64,000 nucleotides of DNA, taken from positions 1,553,623 to 1,617,622 of the forward strand of contig NC_019738.1 in assembly GCF_000317515.1 (NCBI RefSeq), read 5' to 3'. This stretch comes from Allocoleopsis franciscana PCC 7113 (lineage in GTDB: Bacteria > Cyanobacteriota > Cyanobacteriia > Cyanobacteriales > Coleofasciculaceae). A program made the translations under genes and the position numbers. The notes beneath the pieces are model-generated. The model was not told the DNA's origin and did no database searches. It was given only the letters and a program-made list of their open reading frames with translations. Shown piece after piece: positions 8,507 to 17,860 of the stretch. How positions within the stretch are numbered: position 1 is the first letter of the stretch; each line of letters starts with the position of its first letter.

Positions 8507-9139
8507 TTACTGACTCAACCACGCGATCGCACTTCTAATCCACTCTTCCGCATTCCTGCTTTTCGCCACAAGGGTATCCTGGCTAATTGCCTCTAGCGCT
8601 TGACCAATTTCGCTGTTTTCATAACCCAAAGCCAGTAGGGTCATCTCCACATCCTCTAGAATGGCTGAGGATGGCCCAGTTGCAGAAGCAGGTGTAGCGA
8701 CTCCCGCTAGCTGACGCCATTCGGCAAGCTTGGTTTTCAGTTCTAAAGCAATGCGTTCAGCCGTTTTGTTTCCTACACCGGGAGTTTTGGCTAAGGCGCG
8801 GATATTGCCTGTCACGATCGCTTGCACTAAATTAGGTAGTCCCAGAGTATCAATCAGTGCGATCCCAAGTTGTGCCCCAATTCCACTCACACTAATCAAC
8901 TGACGAAACAAATCTCGTTCCGCTGCCGAGGCAAACCCATACAGGATTTGTTGGTCTTCCCGAATTTGCAAATGGGTAAAAACTTGCACCATCCCTTCTG
9001 ACCCCGCTAGCAGTTCCTGTGACAGACGCTTGGGAATTTGCAATTCATAGCCGATTTGGTTCACGTCCAAAATCAGCGTGACGCGATTGCCACTGCTTTT
9101 CTGAATCGTTGCGACAGTCCCCTTGAGATAGCTGATCAT
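8507..9139 (-). CDS. ruvA: Holliday junction branch migration protein RuvA
   Basis: 210 residues. The start MISYLKGTV and OB-fold domain (1-65) are typical; two helix-hairpin-helix motifs follow (LISVSGIGAQLGIALID and LAKTPGVGNKTAERIALELK, about 75-130), then an acidic linker and the C-terminal domain III (VEMTLLALGYENSEIGQAL), which contacts RuvB. RuvA tetramers bind four-way junctions and load the RuvB motor. In cyanobacteria ruvA is usually not next to ruvB, as here. The neighbours give no functional link. Confidence 0.95.
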   Translation of the reverse strand: MISYLKGTVATIQKSSGNRVTLILDVNQIGYELQIPKRLSQELLAGSEGMVQVFTHLQIREDQQILYGFASAAERDLFRQLISVSGIGAQLGIALIDTLGLPNLVQAIVTGNIRALAKTPGVGNKTAERIALELKTKLAEWRQLAGVATPASATGPSSAILEDVEMTLLALGYENSEIGQALEAISQDTLVAKSRNAEEWIRSAIAWLSQ

Positions 9140-9147
9140 GAGTCACA

Positions 9148-9257
9148 GGGTTGAAGGTTTGAAGATGGTACGCCTTAACAGAAGCGTTGGTTTAGCCTGT
9201 CTGTAAGGCGTAGCGTCGGTTGAACACTCTAACCTGTAACCTGCAAACCTTCAACCC
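9148..9257. repeat. Nested inverted repeat (cruciform-like) between spp and ruvA
   Basis: The outer arms GGGTTGAAGGTTTG (9148-9161) and CAAACCTTCAACCC (9244-9257) are perfectly complementary over 14 bp. Inside them TACGCCTTA (9169-9177) pairs perfectly with TAAGGCGTA (9204-9212). It lies between two minus-strand genes and could separate their transcripts. The arm sequence resembles the GGTTGAAGG heptad-type repeats upstream of rplJ. Confidence 0.65.
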
Positions 9258-9285
9258 TAACCCACCTTCAGCCTACAACTCTTAT

Positions 9286-10041
9286 TTAAGTTTTCAAGAA
9301 TCCGAAGTGGTGCAAGCCTTCGAGAATACCACCCGCACAGCACCCCTGAGCCATATAGCGATAATCGGCTGGGTTTTTGTGGTACCACTGGCGCAGTTCC
9401 GGTCGTGCGTTGCCGACAATAATTCCCCTTTCTTCACCAACGCTAAATAAGGCGATGTCATTTCCTGAGTCGCCACATACGACCGTTTGTGTGCTATCGA
9501 ATCCCCACTTTTGCTTCAGAAACTGTACAGCTAACCCTTTGTCAGCATGGCGGGGCAGAAGGTCGAGGTCTTTACTGCCGCTATAGATCAACTTAACATC
9601 AAGACCTCGCTCAGCCAGCAGCGATTCCAGTTGAGGCAGTACTTCCACAGCAGCTTCTTCCGTTAGATAATAGCTGACTTTAAACGGACGCTGTTCTGAG
9701 TCGGGTTGGGGAACCAAGTCAGAATAATGGGCGGCTGTTGCCACGATTAGGTCTCGATTCCAACCTTGAGCCAGTTTGTCTGACCAGGCTGGATCGGGGG
9801 TATCTTGACCATCATGATCATAAATTTCCGTACCCACTGCGGCGATCAGAGCATCTGGATCTAACAGTTGCTTCTCACGCTTCAGGTCGTGGTAAATACT
9901 GCGCGATCGCCCTGTTGCATAGACGATCTTTGTGCCATATTCTTGGCGATGCTGACTAAGTTGCTTTTTGAGTTCTTTAAGGGCGTTATCATCGCCCACT
10001 AAGGTATTGTCCAAATCGGTTATAAATAAAAATGCGGTCAC
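9286..10041 (-). CDS. spp: Sucrose-phosphate phosphatase-like HAD hydrolase
   Basis: About 251 residues from the chosen start. HAD motif I is ITDLDNTLVGDD (nucleophile D9, acid/base D11), motif II YATGRSR, the cap domain holds FKVSYYLTEE, then motif III lysine in HADKG and motif IV CGDSGNDIALF. This combination is that of plant/cyanobacterial sucrose-6F-phosphate phosphatase, which completes sucrose synthesis. The longer frame starts with GTG at 10059, but GTG at 10041 has GAGG five bases upstream and gives the standard N-terminus, so I prefer it. Assignment within Cof/SPP-type HADs is likely but not proven. Confidence 0.85.
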   Translation of the reverse strand: MTAFLFITDLDNTLVGDDNALKELKKQLSQHRQEYGTKIVYATGRSRSIYHDLKREKQLLDPDALIAAVGTEIYDHDGQDTPDPAWSDKLAQGWNRDLIVATAAHYSDLVPQPDSEQRPFKVSYYLTEEAAVEVLPQLESLLAERGLDVKLIYSGSKDLDLLPRHADKGLAVQFLKQKWGFDSTQTVVCGDSGNDIALFSVGEERGIIVGNARPELRQWYHKNPADYRYMAQGCCAGGILEGLHHFGFLKT

Positions 10042-10337
10042 GGTAACCTCTATTATCACGACTGCGGACTCGCTACAGCCTTATTGTCCTATAGTTCAGG
10101 GTGCCTAGCTGACGCCCCCTAAGTGAACTCTCACAGAGAAGGGGTATAACTGAGTGCCCAATCCCAAGTCGGAGATCATTCTTAGTTTTTCGTTTAAACC
10201 TTATATCTCTGATAGAAAAATAGAAGAGCTGTTTAATAAAAGGTAAGCATCCCTTATTCTGAAATCTACCCAGGGAAATAGTTAAGAAGCCTTTAAGTTT
10301 AAAGATTTAATAAGTAGTCAGGGTCAGGAGAGGGTAC

Positions 10338-13130
10338 ATGAGTGACGCTTTCATTTCTTACTCACGTCGAGACAAGGACTTTGTCAAAAATCTCCATGAA
10401 GCGTTTGTCAAATTGAATCGTAACGTTTGGGTCGATTGGGAAAATATTCCCCTGACAGCAGATTGGCGCAAAGAGATTTCTGAGGGGATTGTAGCCGCTG
10501 ATAATTTTATCTTCGTGATCAGTCCCGATTCGATCGCCTCCCAGGAATGTGGCGTAGAGATTGAACAGGCGATTTTTCACAACAAACGACTGGTACCCAT
10601 CCTGTATCGGAATGTTGACCCCAAAGATACCCATCCATCCCTAGCCGCCATCAACTGGACGTTCTTTCGGGACAGTGATGATTTTGACCGCGCCTTTCAA
10701 GAACTGCTCACAGCAATCGATACTGACTTAGAGCATGTAAAAATACACACTCGCTTGCAACAGCGATCGCTGGAATGGGATAAGAAAAAACGCGATCTCA
10801 GCTTCTTGTTACGCGGGAACGACTTAAAAGAAGCTCAACAATGGGTCGCCAAAAGTACTGGAAAACACCCGGAACCAACCTCCCTGCAAACCCAATACAT
10901 TGTCGCCAGTGGTCAGTCCCAGTTCAAGCGCCAAGGTGTAACTTTAGGCGCTGTAGTCTTCGGTTTGATTTTCACCGCTGTGTTGGCAGTGTTCGCAGAA
11001 GCCAGCCGTCGTGATGCTGTTGCTCAACAAAACTTCGCTAGAAAACAGGAAATCATTGCCTTAACGGCTCTATCTCAAGCCAGTCTGCTGACAGAAGATC
11101 AGCTTCGCGCCTTGCTAGAAAGCGTGAAAGCTGCTAAACAAGCACGATTGGTAAAAGATCTGCCAGAGAAAGTGCGCCAACAAACTCAAGAAGTACTCAG
11201 AGATGCAGTTTATGGTGTGCAAGAGCGTAACCGTCTCGCAGAGCATACGGATACCGTCAATAGCGTCAGTTTTTCCCCTGATCGCCAGCTCATTGCTTCT
11301 GCCAGTGATGACGGAACGGTCAAACTTTGGCGGAACGATGGCAAGTTGCTGTACAGCCTTAATCATCAGGCGAGTGTTCGGAGTGTAACATTCTCCCCCG
11401 ACAGTCAATGGATTGCCTCCGCCAGTGCGGATAAAACTGTCAAAATCTGGAAGAGAGATGGAAGCCTACTCAGAACGCTTCAGCATAATGATCGGCTTCG
11501 GAGTGTTGCCTTTAGTCCAGATGGTAAGCTGATTGCCGCTGCTGGTGCGGATGGAACAATCAAACTCTGGAGTTTAGAGGGTAAACTCCTCAATACGTTA
11601 AAAGGCCATACCAATGAAGTCAACAGCGTGGCGTTTAGCCCCGATGGCAAGCTGATTACCAGTGCTGGCAGTGATCGCACGGCGAGGCTGTGGACGAGAG
11701 AGGGACAACCCCTGAAAACCTTAATGGGACATCGCGATCGCGTCTGGGAAGTTAGTTTTTCCCCCGATGGTCAAACCCTGGCTTCCGCTAGTGGTGACAG
11801 TGATGTCAAGCTCTGGAGTGTGGACGGAACTCTGATCAAAACCCTTGAGTCCCATACCAATTGGGTCAGTAGTGTAACTTTCTCCCCCGATGGCAAGAAA
11901 ATTGCCACGGCTAGTGATGATGACTCAGTGAAACTGTGGAGCAGTAGTGGCACCTTACTCCAAACTTTCCGAGGTCATAGCGGCGGTGTCAAGAACGTGC
12001 GATTTTCTCCCGATGGTGAAACCATGGCTACCGCCAGTGCCGATACAACGATTAAACTGCGTAGTCTCAGGGGAGCCGTGATCGAAATTCTTCAAGGACA
12101 TCGCTATAGTATCAAAGGCGTGAGGTTCTCTCCCGATAGCACCCTGATTGGTACGGCTAGTGATGACAAGACGGTAAAACTTTGGAACAGTCAGGGAACG
12201 TTTCTCGCTGATCTGAAGTATGGCGCTGGCATGAGGAATGTCAGTTTTAGTCCAGATGGTCAGACGATGGTCACGCCCAGTTACGATAACACCGTGCAAG
12301 TTTGGAGCGTTCAAGGTGTTCTTAAAGGTACGATGACTGAACCGCTCCGCACTTTTAAGGGGCATACTTCGACCGTTAGGAACATTAGTCTTTCCCCTGA
12401 TGGCAAGCTCCTTGCCTCAGCCAGTGCAGATGGAACCATCAAACTTTGGCGGTTTGACGATGGGAAATTGCTCCGCTCCTGGGAGGCTCATCGTCCTGAG
12501 GTAACCGATGTGATGTTTTCACCCCAGAGCGATCGCCTTGTCTCGGTAGGGGGTGACGCTTTGGTAAAAATTTGGACGTTGGAGGGTAAATTACTTCAAA
12601 CTCTCCAAGGACATAAGGCTTGGATTAATGCGGTCATACTCAGTTCTGATGGGCAGATGATTGCCACTGCCAGTGGCGACAAAACGGTCATCCTCTGGAA
12701 GCGAGATAAAAATGGCGAGTTTCAAACTACGCCTTATCGAGTCTTAACAGGTCATCAAGATTGGGTTTGGGATGTGGCTTTCAGTTCAGATAGCCAGCTA
12801 ATTGCCTCTGCGGGTAAAGATGATGCGGTGAAGTTGTGGAATCGGAAGGGCGACTTACTGATCACGCTGCGTGGGCATCAGAATTGGGTTCGGGCCGTGG
12901 ACTTCAGCTCCGATGGGAAGAAGCTAGCTTCAGGCAGTGCTGACAAAACAGCCATTCTTTGGACGCTTGAGAGACTCCAAGGACTGGAAGCTCAAGGTCA
13001 AGATTTAGACGAAGGGAAGCTGCTGGAACAAGGTTGCCAATTGTTGCGTGACTATTTGGCTAGTAGTTCTAAGCTAGAAAAAAGCGATCGCCATCTCTGC
13101 GATGGTTTGACTCAGCACACGGCTTTGTAG
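10338..13130 (+). CDS. TIR domain - transmembrane - 14x WD40 protein
   Basis: 930 residues. A TIR domain opens the protein (about 1-130: SDAFISYSRRDKDFV, the WVDWENI loop, and SQECGVEIEQA where E74 is at the position of the catalytic glutamate of NAD-cleaving TIRs). A hydrophobic span lies at about 200-220 (LGAVVFGLIFTAVLAVFA), then a helical linker, then 14 WD40 repeats (about 298-895), enough for two seven-bladed propellers. The ATG follows GAGAGGGTAC. TIR plus sensor-propeller proteins are candidate NAD-depleting immune or signalling receptors. It heads four plus-strand genes encoding TIR, SLATT and SLOG domains. Catalytic activity is inferred from E74 only. Confidence 0.88.
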   Translation: MSDAFISYSRRDKDFVKNLHEAFVKLNRNVWVDWENIPLTADWRKEISEGIVAADNFIFVISPDSIASQECGVEIEQAIFHNKRLVPILYRNVDPKDTHPSLAAINWTFFRDSDDFDRAFQELLTAIDTDLEHVKIHTRLQQRSLEWDKKKRDLSFLLRGNDLKEAQQWVAKSTGKHPEPTSLQTQYIVASGQSQFKRQGVTLGAVVFGLIFTAVLAVFAEASRRDAVAQQNFARKQEIIALTALSQASLLTEDQLRALLESVKAAKQARLVKDLPEKVRQQTQEVLRDAVYGVQERNRLAEHTDTVNSVSFSPDRQLIASASDDGTVKLWRNDGKLLYSLNHQASVRSVTFSPDSQWIASASADKTVKIWKRDGSLLRTLQHNDRLRSVAFSPDGKLIAAAGADGTIKLWSLEGKLLNTLKGHTNEVNSVAFSPDGKLITSAGSDRTARLWTREGQPLKTLMGHRDRVWEVSFSPDGQTLASASGDSDVKLWSVDGTLIKTLESHTNWVSSVTFSPDGKKIATASDDDSVKLWSSSGTLLQTFRGHSGGVKNVRFSPDGETMATASADTTIKLRSLRGAVIEILQGHRYSIKGVRFSPDSTLIGTASDDKTVKLWNSQGTFLADLKYGAGMRNVSFSPDGQTMVTPSYDNTVQVWSVQGVLKGTMTEPLRTFKGHTSTVRNISLSPDGKLLASASADGTIKLWRFDDGKLLRSWEAHRPEVTDVMFSPQSDRLVSVGGDALVKIWTLEGKLLQTLQGHKAWINAVILSSDGQMIATASGDKTVILWKRDKNGEFQTTPYRVLTGHQDWVWDVAFSSDSQLIASAGKDDAVKLWNRKGDLLITLRGHQNWVRAVDFSSDGKKLASGSADKTAILWTLERLQGLEAQGQDLDEGKLLEQGCQLLRDYLASSSKLEKSDRHLCDGLTQHTAL

Positions 13131-13566
13131 CGTTCTCCTTTCTTACACTCAGTGTTCATCGTAAAAAACTTGGAGCAAGACTAAAATCGATTGAGGGTAA
13201 GGGTTTGCACCCACAAGAAGCCTGTATTTTTCCCCCAAATCGAAAAAAGACAGATTACCCTAGGCAATAGAGCCATAATTACGTCTTCAGGGGGATGTAT
13301 GAATGATAAATTTAAGTTAATGGATGCGTCGAGTTCAGTCCCGATGGCAATACCCTTGTCACTGCCACTCAAGTCGATCTCTGTGCATTCGTAGGCGCAC
13401 TGAAGTGACGTGGCTTCCTGCTGATTCCATCGTGAGTAAAGCCGTCTTGAGCGCTCACAATGATGACTGGCTTGCTGTTCTAGTGTAGTGGGATGCTCTA
13501 CTCGTCTTTGAAATTCAGACCCAATAGCGATTGGGGACAGCAGATCATTTACTAAAGGAACATACC
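13131..13566. other. Gene-free interval with a decayed WD40 remnant
   Basis: Between the TIR-WD40 and SLATT/TIR-like genes. Apart from the remnant listed separately (13316-13408) no credible ORF is seen; the long minus-strand open frame here overlaps the start of the next gene and has no family features. Confidence 0.55.
13316..13408 (+). pseudogene. Remnant of a WD40 repeat
   Basis: Translation of this short frame gives VNGCVEFSPDGNTLVTAT before drifting into QVDLCAFVGALK and TGA; the first part is a near-perfect WD40 blade consensus (VxxVxFSPDGxxLxTAS). It has a stop just upstream and no start codon, so it is a leftover of a longer propeller, perhaps a former C-terminal extension of the TIR-WD40 gene or a second such gene. 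Confidence 0.6.
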
Positions 13567-16500
13567 ATGATGCAAAACCAAATAGAGAGCCTGGATAAAG
13601 CTCAATCTTTAGCCTTAGAAACAGCTTGGCAGCGTTACGCTCAACTGGAAACAAATGCCGAGGCCGCCTATAAGCAATATTTAAGGCTGCGTGGTTGGGT
13701 CATGGCTCTGGCGGTAGTTGCCACGCTCCTAGCTATCCTCACGTCTCGGTCTGATAGCAGTCTGATGGTATCACCTCTAGGCCAGGTGCTAAGAGCCTCC
13801 TTGATATTAGTCCCCCTAATCGGCTCGGTGATGTTAGTCTTTGCCAACAGACTACAGCAGGGACAATACTGGCGAGTTTTTAGAACAGGTGCTCAGGAAA
13901 TTAGAAAAGAGATTTACCTTTACCGGACTCTCCTGCAAGGGCAACCCCAGCGTCATCAGTGGCTTTTGGAACGAGTTAGTCAGATTCAGCGCCAAGTAGT
14001 GGAGACGATTGGCAGTAATTGGATTATCAAACCTTACACAGGTGAAATTCTGCCGGATTATCCCGGTAATGAGCCAAACAGCGTTTTGGTTTTGACTGAT
14101 TTAGGGCCAGACGACTACTTGCGCGATCGCGTAGAAGCCCCCCTTAAGTCCTATTCTCAAGAATTAGAGAACATACACCAAACCCGTACTCGTCTACAAA
14201 CGGGCATTTTGGCGTTTGGGGCATTGAGTGCCTTTCTCCCAGCCCTCAGTGGCAGTCTGAACATTTGGGTCGCCTTTACGACTTCACTGGGAACAGCGTT
14301 AATCATTTGGCTGGAAGTGAGCCGGCTGGACTTGGTGGTCAAAAACTATAACCAGCTCATTCTAGAACTTAATATTATTCGCGACCATTGGCAAAGTTTA
14401 AGGCCACCGGAACAAACGGGGGCTGAATTTTTTAAATTAGTCATTGCCACCGAAAAAGTTCTCTGGAGCCAGCATAATCAAGACATTAACCAAATGCGTG
14501 AGGCGGTGATTGAGTTACGCACTCAACCGAACGATATGGTGACTCAAGTGATGAGTCAGCCTGTTTTGAGTAAGATTGAGCAAACTCTGTTACCCGAAAA
14601 ATCGACTCAACTCGAAATTTTACCCGCTAAAACAGAGATTATTCCCGAAGAAACTGTAGAAATTGAAGTTGTTAAACCTGAAAAACAAGAGCCAAAGAAA
14701 CAAAATAAAAAAGACTTACCTCATGCCTTTGTGGTGATGCCGTTTGGTCGGAAAAAAGGCCCGGATGGACGTTGGATTGATTTCAATAGTATTTATCAGC
14801 AGTTAATTAAGCCAGCTCTGGAAGAGGCAGGATTTGAGTCCTTTCGAGCCGATGAAGAAAGCGTGAGTGGCGATATCTTAACCGATATGTTTCAGGAGCT
14901 TTTGCTGGCAGATTTAGTCCTGACTGACCTCAGTATTGATAATGCCAATGTTTATTATGAATTGGGTGTTCGCCATGCCTTGCGGAAGCGGGGGTTAGTG
15001 CATATTCAGTGTGGTCGGGCTTACATGCCTTACGACATTTTCAACGTCCGCACGATTCCTTACCAATGCGATGAAAATGGTTGCCCTGACCCCAAACACT
15101 TGGAGAAAGATAAACAGGCGATCGTTAAAATGGCTCGTGCCACCTGGGAGTCAGACGAAAACCGAATTCACAGCCCGATTTTTCAATTACTCGCAGGTCT
15201 GGAAGAACCCGATCGCAGAGCATTACGAACCCCCTTGGCAACGGGCTATTGGCAGGAGTACAAGGAATGGCAGGAGTTAGTCCTAATTGCTCAGCGACAA
15301 AAGCGGATTGGGGATGTGTTGTTGTTAACAGAAGAAGTCCGCAATCCTCTGATTAAAGAAGAAGCGATCGCAGACGCAGGTAAAGCCTTAAAGAACTTGG
15401 GGAATCATGCCCTCGCTCTCCAAGAATATCGACAAGGGCTGAAGATTAACTCTAAAAATTCCGAATTCCGGCTGGAAGAAGCGTTTCATCTGAGCCGATT
15501 GAAGCAATCCGAAGAAGCGATCGTGAAATTGGAGGGGTTGCTCCAGGATGAACCGAACAATATCAAGGCGCTGTTTTATTTAGCTGGCATTTACACAGAA
15601 ATGTGGCGGGATGAATGGCTCAAGATCAAAAATGAGCAAGAGCGCTTAGAAGAGGCTTACGAAGCGGCTCACTTACTCAGAAAAGCGATTAAAACTTACC
15701 TCAAAGGCTATCGCTTAAATCAAGATCATTACCATTCGGGAATCAGTGCCCTAATTTTTTCCTGCGTTTTAGAACACCTGGTGGAGCAGGTTGGCGAGGA
15801 TAGCGATTTAGAAGATGAAGCCATTCGGCAACAGTTGCCCTCACTCAAAGGAGCCGTTCAATTTACCTTGGACAGTGTGGCTCAACGGGAATCCAATGAT
15901 TTTTGGGTCTTTGTCTGTTTAGCTGATTTCGCCGTCTGCACGGCTGAGGACCCGAAACAGGTGATGAAAGCTTACAAAAAAGCCTTTACCCTAGCGGGGA
16001 AAAACAAATTTGCCTTGAAATCGACCCTCGATCAACTGAAATTATTGGAGGCACTCTCGTTCCGCCCAGATTATGTTCAGTCTGGCATCGCTGTAATTCA
16101 AGCAGAACTTGAGCGATTTGAAGACCAAGAGGAAGCGGTTGCAGACACAACCAGCAATGAACCAGCATCGGTGTTCTTGTTCTCTGGTCACATGATTGAT
16201 AGTCCCAATCGTGCACAACCTCGTTTCCCGGCGGACATGGAACGCGAGGCTCGTCAAAAAATTGAGGATGTATTGGATAAGTTACATGCCTGTTCAGGCT
16301 CGATGGCAATAGCACCAGGAGCGGCTTGTGGCGGAGATATTTTGTTTATCGAAGCCTGCTTGGAGCGCAATATCAAAGTTGAAGTGTTTCTCACATTTTC
16401 TCAGGCCGAGTTTATTCAAGATTCAGTCAGCTTTGCAGGTGATAATTGGGTTGCCCGTTTCTATGCCATTCAGAAGCATCCTAATGTAACCATCCACCTC

Positions 16501-16797
16501 CAACCCGAACGTCTGGGCAGTGTGCCTGAAGGAGATAGTCCCTATGAGCGCAACAATCGCTGGGCGCTCTACTCCACGTTAATGTACGGCATCGAGCGAG
16601 TGCGGCTCGTTGTCTTGTGGAATGGCAAAGGCGGTGATGCGCCAGGTGGCACTGGGGATATGGTTCAACAAGTACGTCAACTGGGAGGAATTGTCGAACA
16701 TATCGATACGACGAAGTTTGATTACTGGAAGATGAATGAAAAAGTCGTAGAGTTTCCCAAAACAATAGAAATGGCGGGTCAAGTTCAAGAGAGTTAG
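13567..16797 (+). CDS. SLATT-like / TIR-like / ASK1-type TPR / SLOG-like multidomain protein
   Basis: 1,076 residues from ATG 13567, which has AAGGA eight bases upstream (an in-frame TTG at 13531 is less likely). Order: helix then a TM pair (about 40-95), a conserved helical stretch, and a second TM pair (about 205-250), resembling tandem SLATT/DUF4231 modules; a linker; a TIR-like/nucleoside-processing Rossmann domain (about 384-485; AFVVMPFG, NVYYELGVRHAL); a helical-repeat region like the MAP3K TRAF-binding (DUF4071) domain of animal ASK kinases (about 555-845); and a C-terminal SLOG-like Rossmann domain (about 867-1050; FSGHMID, APGAACGGDILFIEACLERNI). It probably is a membrane-anchored nucleotide-signal sensor/effector. 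Domain names are assigned by eye. Confidence 0.78.
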   Translation: MMQNQIESLDKAQSLALETAWQRYAQLETNAEAAYKQYLRLRGWVMALAVVATLLAILTSRSDSSLMVSPLGQVLRASLILVPLIGSVMLVFANRLQQGQYWRVFRTGAQEIRKEIYLYRTLLQGQPQRHQWLLERVSQIQRQVVETIGSNWIIKPYTGEILPDYPGNEPNSVLVLTDLGPDDYLRDRVEAPLKSYSQELENIHQTRTRLQTGILAFGALSAFLPALSGSLNIWVAFTTSLGTALIIWLEVSRLDLVVKNYNQLILELNIIRDHWQSLRPPEQTGAEFFKLVIATEKVLWSQHNQDINQMREAVIELRTQPNDMVTQVMSQPVLSKIEQTLLPEKSTQLEILPAKTEIIPEETVEIEVVKPEKQEPKKQNKKDLPHAFVVMPFGRKKGPDGRWIDFNSIYQQLIKPALEEAGFESFRADEESVSGDILTDMFQELLLADLVLTDLSIDNANVYYELGVRHALRKRGLVHIQCGRAYMPYDIFNVRTIPYQCDENGCPDPKHLEKDKQAIVKMARATWESDENRIHSPIFQLLAGLEEPDRRALRTPLATGYWQEYKEWQELVLIAQRQKRIGDVLLLTEEVRNPLIKEEAIADAGKALKNLGNHALALQEYRQGLKINSKNSEFRLEEAFHLSRLKQSEEAIVKLEGLLQDEPNNIKALFYLAGIYTEMWRDEWLKIKNEQERLEEAYEAAHLLRKAIKTYLKGYRLNQDHYHSGISALIFSCVLEHLVEQVGEDSDLEDEAIRQQLPSLKGAVQFTLDSVAQRESNDFWVFVCLADFAVCTAEDPKQVMKAYKKAFTLAGKNKFALKSTLDQLKLLEALSFRPDYVQSGIAVIQAELERFEDQEEAVADTTSNEPASVFLFSGHMIDSPNRAQPRFPADMEREARQKIEDVLDKLHACSGSMAIAPGAACGGDILFIEACLERNIKVEVFLTFSQAEFIQDSVSFAGDNWVARFYAIQKHPNVTIHLQPERLGSVPEGDSPYERNNRWALYSTLMYGIERVRLVVLWNGKGGDAPGGTGDMVQQVRQLGGIVEHIDTTKFDYWKMNEKVVEFPKTIEMAGQVQES

Positions 16798-16835
16798 CGA
16801 TCGCATTAGGGAAGTGTCAGTTCCCCTAAGGTAGC

Positions 16836-16885
16836 GGGACGCGTTAGCCATTACCTCCAACAGAGGTTCGCGTCCCTTGTGTTTT
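16836..16885 (+). terminator. Hairpin after the SLATT/TIR-like/SLOG gene
   Basis: GGGACGCG (16836-16843) pairs perfectly with CGCGTCCC (16869-16876), followed by TTGTGTTTT. The arms belong to a common cyanobacterial palindromic repeat; position 38 bp after the stop suggests it serves as terminator. Confidence 0.5.
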
Positions 16886-17002
16886 GAGAGAAATGCTCAT
16901 ACTTCCCTAATGTCTAAGCTTTCTTAATTAATTAATCCTAAAAAGCGTCTTTCCTCGCCAGTTAAACTTGTGTCTACACCTCTCATCTTTAATTACCATT
17001 CC

Positions 17003-17752
17003 ATGGAAAGACCGTGTAATTTGACATTCCCTAATCAACTCTGTGCCAAAGCCATTCAGGTTCATAACGTCGTTGAATTGTCTGAAGCCTTGCTTACAAT
17101 CGGTCTTCACAGGACTCGTCCGACGTTAGTGTTGGTGGGTGGCGCGAGTGGGATTGGCGAAGCTGACAAAGCCCGCTTACAACAGCTATTTACTGACAAG
17201 ATTGCCCCACTGGCTCAAGAATTAGGAGTGACTGTTGTGGATGGTGGCACTGACGCTGGGATTATGCGGTTTATGGGTCAAGCTCGGACTCAGAGCGGTG
17301 GAACTTTCCCTCTGATAGGCGTGGCGGCGCTCGGCACAGTAATTGTCCCGAATGTTCCTGCTCCTAGTTCGGATGCAGCCCCCTTGGAGCCAAACCACAC
17401 ACACTTCATCCTGGTTCCTGGCACAAATTGGGGTGATGAATCGCCTTGGTTAGCCTACATTGCCACTGTCTTATCTCAAGGATTTCCCTCCGCCACGATT
17501 GTGGTCAACGGCGGTGAAATCACCTTTCAAGATGTATCCTACAGTGTGCAAGCAAACCGACCCGTCGTCACTTTGGATGGTACAGGACGAACAGCGGATA
17601 AATTAGCGGCTGCGCTGCGCGGAGAACAAACCGATCCAAGAGCCAGTCAACTAGCGGCTTCAGGGAAAATGCAAGCGATCGCCTTACTCGAACATCCCGA
17701 TCGTGTCACGGCAGTGATTAAAGAGATTCTATCTAGATTACTACATATTTAA
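17003..17752 (+). CDS. TRPM-type SLOG (LSDAT) domain protein
   Basis: About 249 residues. The sequence has the Rossmann-like LSDAT/SLOG pattern: LTFPNQLCAKAIQV, then RPTLVLVGGASGIGEADKARL, GVTVVDGGTDAGIMRFMGQA, PLIGVAALGTV, HTHFILVPGTNWGDESPWL and TIVVNGGEITFQDV. It is a stand-alone prokaryotic relative of the N-terminal domain of TRPM channels, a superfamily that binds nucleotides or ADP-ribose derivatives. A GTG at 16970 opens the frame; the ATG at 17003 gives the usual N-terminus and is preferred, though no clear ribosome site precedes either. It sits 108 bp ahead of a SLATT membrane protein, the classic SLOG-SLATT pairing. Confidence 0.82.
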   Translation: MERPCNLTFPNQLCAKAIQVHNVVELSEALLTIGLHRTRPTLVLVGGASGIGEADKARLQQLFTDKIAPLAQELGVTVVDGGTDAGIMRFMGQARTQSGGTFPLIGVAALGTVIVPNVPAPSSDAAPLEPNHTHFILVPGTNWGDESPWLAYIATVLSQGFPSATIVVNGGEITFQDVSYSVQANRPVVTLDGTGRTADKLAAALRGEQTDPRASQLAASGKMQAIALLEHPDRVTAVIKEILSRLLHI

Positions 17753-17860
17753 TGACCACCGACTCAGAGCTAGAAATATAAAAACGGACACGGACGTAGC
17801 TTGAGTCAAAAGTTTCCATATTTAAGTAGCTAACTAACTACTCAAACCGGGGAGCACACC

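Noticed and set aside
11240..13030. Regularly spaced repeated DNA resembling a CRISPR array
   Set aside because: The periodicity (about 120 bp) is that of WD40 codons inside one long ORF; repeats are diverged and in frame.
13181..13654. 157-codon minus-strand ORF
   Set aside because: Overlaps the start of the SLATT-like gene, has no recognisable domain or ribosome site, and the plus strand shows a WD40 remnant here.
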